A stretch of DNA of 6,258 bases from Clostridiales bacterium. Its GTDB lineage: Bacteria; Bacillota; Clostridia; Lachnospirales; Anaerotignaceae. The position numbers and the translations under genes were made by a program. Shown in pieces: positions 3,983 to 6,258 of the stretch (position 1 is its first letter; each line of letters starts with the position of its first letter). The notes below the pieces were generated by a model. That model saw only the letters and a program-made list of their open reading frames with translations, made no database searches and had not been told where the DNA came from. The stretch spans positions 1 to 6,258 of the forward strand of contig JAJQDF010000227.1 of NCBI GenBank assembly GCA_021202325.1, in the 5' to 3' direction.

Positions 3983-4466
3983 AATCTGCGATTTCATCTT
4001 ATTGTTGGCAGCAACCAAAAAAGTTCCGGAGAAACTTTTTCGCTTGCATTGGTCATTTCCTATACATAGACACCTTCGGAAGTAAATTCCTCAGGCGGCC
4101 ACAGCTTCGAATTATGTAAACTTTAAGATTTAGTGCAATAGAAAAACGAAGTTTTTCTGAAGTGTTCAGAGACGAAGTCTTTGGCGGAGTTTGAGGCAGA
4201 GCCTCAAGGAGAGCGTCAGAGACGCTAAGCTGAAATCCTAGTGGGCTTTCAGCTTGTCCAGCGGCAAATCGAAAAGTTCCCTTGAAACTTTTCAATTTGC
4301 ATTGGTTATTTCCAAGCTTTGACATCTTCGGAAGTAAATTCCTCAGGCGGCTGCGGCCTTGAATTATGTAGACCTTAAAAACAAGCGTTAGAAAAAACGT
4401 AGTTTTTTCGAGAAAGGGTGCAGGGATGATATCCCTGCCGGAGTTTGAGGCAGAGCCTCAAGGTTT
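3957..4466 (+). repeat. Composite repeat B: II - I - II - I', overlapping the 3' end of the abi gene
   Basis: The first module II (about 3957-4135) is a divergent copy: d GCCGC/GCGGC, loop AAA (3961-3973); e AAGATGAAAT/ATTTCATCTT (3976-4000); f AAAAAGTT/AACTTTTT (4018-4040). Module I follows (a 4140-4158, b 4167-4183, c 4191-4207). Then comes a second module II (d AGCGTC/GACGCT 4212-4226; e 4227-4255; f 4271-4293) that is 95 percent identical to repeat A. Last is variant I' (GAAAAAAC/GTTTTTTC loop GTA 4391-4409; GCAGGGAT/ATCCCTGC loop GAT 4420-4438; TTGAGGC/GCCTCAA 4445-4461). Copies of e and f differ by base-pair swaps that keep the stems. The abi stop TGA (3980-3982) lies in stem e. The - strand ORF at 4053-4325 is repeat-borne. 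Confidence 0.9.
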
Positions 4467-4505
4467 TAAAACGTTGAAATAATCAATATTTTGCCCTTTG
4501 GTAGT

Positions 4506-4534
4506 TTGCATTTATAAGCCTATTGTGCTATACT
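4506..4534 (+). promoter_or_regulatory. Promoter of the first hydrolase gene
   Basis: TTGCAT (4506-4511), 17 bases, then TATACT (4529-4534) with TGC directly before it (extended -10). The predicted start is near 4541, 48 bases before the ATG. It lies just outside the end of composite repeat B. Confidence 0.75.
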
Positions 4535-4588
4535 TTCTATATTCGTACAACTATAATATATTAAATTTTCTGATAAGAGGGACTCGCT

Positions 4589-5359
4589 ATGATTGAAACT
4601 TGGGAGCTTACAATTCCGGAGCTGACTGGGGATGTGCCTCGCAGGGCCTATGTCTATGTGCCTGACTCCTTCGAGGAGGACCAGTCCTTGCGCTATCCGG
4701 TTTTATACATGTTCGACGGACACAATGTGTTCTTTGATGAGGATGCAACATACGGAAAAAGCTGGGGAATGTTGGATTATATGGATTTTACCCAGACTCA
4801 GATTATTATTGCGGCGGTGGAATGCAATCATGATACCTATAACGGCAGGCTTTCCGAATATTCGCCCTTTTCCTGCAAAATGCCGGGCTTCGGCTATGTC
4901 AGGGGACAGGGAAAGACGACCATGGATTGGTTTGTAAACGTTTTTAAGCCTGATATTGATGCAAATTTTCCCACCATACCCGACCGTGAATTTACATTTA
5001 TCGCCGGCAGCTCCATGGGAGGCCTCATGAGCCTTTATGCGGTGCTGGAATACAACGATGTTTTCTCCAGATGCGCAGCTCTTTCGCCGTCCATTTGGTT
5101 TGCCAAAAAGCGTATGAGGGATATGATGCAGCACGCCCCCGTTGCGCCGGATACCATAATTTATATGGACTACGGTTCGGAGGAATTTTCCAACCATGAG
5201 GGAATGGCTGCGGCCTTTGCCAACGCCTGCGGAATACTTATGTCCCGCGGAATCCATGTGACCAGCCGTATTGTGCCCTTCGGCGACCATTCGGAGGCCA
5301 GTTGGGAACGGCAGGTGCCGGTGTTTATGGACGTTATTCTTTATGGTTTGGACGTTTAG
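4589..5359 (+). CDS. Putative esterase, alpha/beta hydrolase fold (PF00756/esterase D-like)
   Basis: 256 residues, a normal length for this family. The N-terminal strand-rich part carries YVYVPDSF and YPVLYMFDGHNVFFDE (residues 21-51), the usual opening of esterase D-like enzymes. The nucleophile elbow GSSMGG gives Ser142. The likely acid is Asp194 in YMDYGSEE and the likely base is His234 in GDHSEASW, so the triad is complete. It should hydrolyse ester bonds. The substrate is unknown; acyl groups on sugars, siderophore esters or feruloyl esters are all met in this family. There is no signal peptide, so a cytoplasmic enzyme. AGAGGG at 4576-4581 precedes ATG by seven bases. It is followed at 111 bases by a second hydrolase of similar fold in the same direction, with a terminator-like hairpin between. 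Confidence 0.88.
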   Translation: MIETWELTIPELTGDVPRRAYVYVPDSFEEDQSLRYPVLYMFDGHNVFFDEDATYGKSWGMLDYMDFTQTQIIIAAVECNHDTYNGRLSEYSPFSCKMPGFGYVRGQGKTTMDWFVNVFKPDIDANFPTIPDREFTFIAGSSMGGLMSLYAVLEYNDVFSRCAALSPSIWFAKKRMRDMMQHAPVAPDTIIYMDYGSEEFSNHEGMAAAFANACGILMSRGIHVTSRIVPFGDHSEASWERQVPVFMDVILYGLDV

Positions 5360-5368
5360 ATTTTAATG

Positions 5369-5407
5369 CCGCTGACATTGGGAGTAAAGCTTCCAATGGG
5401 CGGTTTT
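5369..5407 (+). terminator. Intrinsic terminator between the two hydrolase genes
   Basis: CCGC (5369-5372) pairs with GCGG (5400-5403). Inside it ATTGGGAG (5377-5384) pairs with CTTCCAAT (5390-5397) around a TAAAG loop, with one G-T pair. TTTTGCTTT follows. It starts ten bases after the stop of the first hydrolase. Confidence 0.7.
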
Positions 5408-5427
5408 GCTTTAAAAACTTTAATACG

Positions 5428-5451
5428 GCGCAGTGCAAAAGAACACTGTGC
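5428..5451 (+). promoter_or_regulatory. Hairpin just upstream of the second hydrolase's ribosome binding site
   Basis: GCGCAGTG/CACTGTGC, eight pairs with one G-T, loop CAAAAGAA. It ends seven bases before AAGGAG (5459-5464). It may protect a processed mRNA end or tune translation. I see no convincing separate promoter for the second gene in this gap. Confidence 0.45.
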
Positions 5452-5470
5452 TAAAACGAAGGAGTAAATT

Positions 5471-6225
5471 ATGGAAACTCAATATTTTAAAGAATACAGC
5501 CAATGTCTCGGCCGTGACATGGAGTGTAAGGTTTACGGTCACGCCGGACGGCCGGTGCTTTTCATACCCTGTCAGGACGGCCGGTTTTTCGACTTTGAGA
5601 ATTTCAATATGACATCTACCTGGGCGCCTTGGATTGAGTCGGGACAGGTTATGGTGTTTTCAATCGATACCATTGATGCCGAAACATGGTCGAACAAAGG
5701 CGGCGATCCCTATTGGAGGGCTAGGCGCTATGAGCAGTGGATAAACTACATAACAGAGGAAATGGTGCCCTTCATGCGTGCCATGGTAAACGAGCGAAAC
5801 GGCTGGGACGGCTATCCCGGGGTTATTGTGTTCGGATGCAGTCTTGGCGCAACCCATGCGGCAAACCTTTATTTCCGCAGACCGGATTTATTCGACGGAC
5901 TTCTGGCGCTGAGCGGAATTTACGATGCAAACTACGGCTTTGACGGCTACATGGACGATGTTGTGTACAACAATTCGCCGGTTCATTATCTTGCCAATAT
6001 GCCAAAGGATCATTATTATATCGATATGTACAACCGCAACAAGGAATCATCTGCTGCGGCCAAGGTGCATGGGAAAGACCTGATACAACCCGCAGAATTC
6101 AGGAAATATGCCAGGAAAAGGGCATTGACATATGGGTTGACTTTTGGGGCTGGGATGTAAACCACGATTGGCCCTGGTGGTACAAGCAGGTTGAATATTT
6201 TGTACCGTTCTTACTTGAGGATTAA
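5471..6225 (+). pseudogene. Esterase-like alpha/beta hydrolase, broken by a frameshift near 6043-6047
   Basis: The open frame gives 229 residues (stop TAA 6158-6160). Up to NRNK (residue 191) it reads as an esterase-like hydrolase: YGHAGRPVLFIPCQDG, then GCSLGA with nucleophile Ser124, then LFDGLLALSGIYD. After that the frame yields an unrelated Ala/Lys/Arg-rich tail, KESSAAAKVHGKDL. The frame starting at 6046 instead reads IICCGQGAWE, then EICQEKGIDIWVDFWG and HDWPWWYKQVEYFVPFLLED, with stop TAA at 6223-6225. This is what the family carries at its C-terminus, including the expected catalytic His in HDWPWW. Restoring one base near 6043-6047 gives a 251-residue protein. AAGGAG at 5459-5464, six bases before ATG, sets the start. 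As written the product lacks the His and is probably inactive. It may be a true mutation or an assembly error. Confidence 0.85.
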
Positions 6226-6258
6226 AATTTAAAAACTAAAAATTATAAAAATAAAAAG

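Noticed and set aside
3976..4000. Classical intrinsic terminator of the abi gene
   Set aside because: The 10-bp stem is good, but attgttgg follows instead of a T-run, and the same stem recurs in repeat copies that are not at gene ends. It is listed as part of the repeat.
4703..5290. 195-codon - strand ORF opposite the first hydrolase
   Set aside because: Antisense shadow. The + strand has the full Ser-Asp-His triad and a good ribosome site.
5660..6050. Short ORFs on both strands within the second hydrolase
   Set aside because: Shadows of the esterase frame, with no ribosome sites or family motifs.
6226..6258. Possible promoter or terminator at the right edge
   Set aside because: Only A/T-rich sequence is visible, with no hairpin or paired promoter boxes before the window ends.

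Overview
The window reads as a Gram-positive, moderately AT-rich anaerobe, most likely a gut-type Clostridia (Bacillota). The reasons are AGGAGG-type ribosome binding sites on most genes, sigma70/SigA-like promoters with good -10 boxes, a DUF6291-type replication-associated protein, an XRE/S24 repressor and an Abi_2 (AbiD/AbiF) protein. The genus cannot be read from the sequence.

Layout. (1) Positions 1-2202 hold a phage- or element-like control locus. A CI/LexA-type repressor (XRE HTH plus S24 self-cleavage domain, + strand) diverges from two tandem DUF6291-like genes on the - strand. The promoter-proximal one is a 60-residue truncated copy and the second is full length, with a strongly repetitive acidic/Asn-rich linker. 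The intergenic region holds a consensus - strand promoter whose -10 lies inside a perfect 21-bp palindrome, and an extended -10 for the repressor gene. (2) Positions 2203-2633 and 3957-4466 are filled with a composite palindromic repeat family, with a further copy at 30-112. (3) Between the two large repeats lies a small, visibly AT-richer defence island. It holds the first ~24 codons of an AAA+/DUF4143-type ATPase (a remnant cut just before Walker A), then a strong promoter, a ~50-nt transcript ending in a terminator-like hairpin, and an Abi_2/AbiF HEPN gene. (4) Positions 4500-6225 carry two esterase-like alpha/beta hydrolases. The second has a clear frameshift that removes the C-terminal part carrying the expected catalytic His.

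The most interesting signals are two. First, the repeat family: six hairpins in two alternating modules, whose stems differ between copies by paired (compensatory) changes, whose loops are mostly GAA or AGA triloops, and one copy of which supplies the last codons and stop of the abi gene. Second, the abi gene's arrangement: promoter, short structured RNA, terminator, toxin-like HEPN gene. This is what an RNA-antitoxin system would look like. Both are testable; neither is proven by sequence alone.
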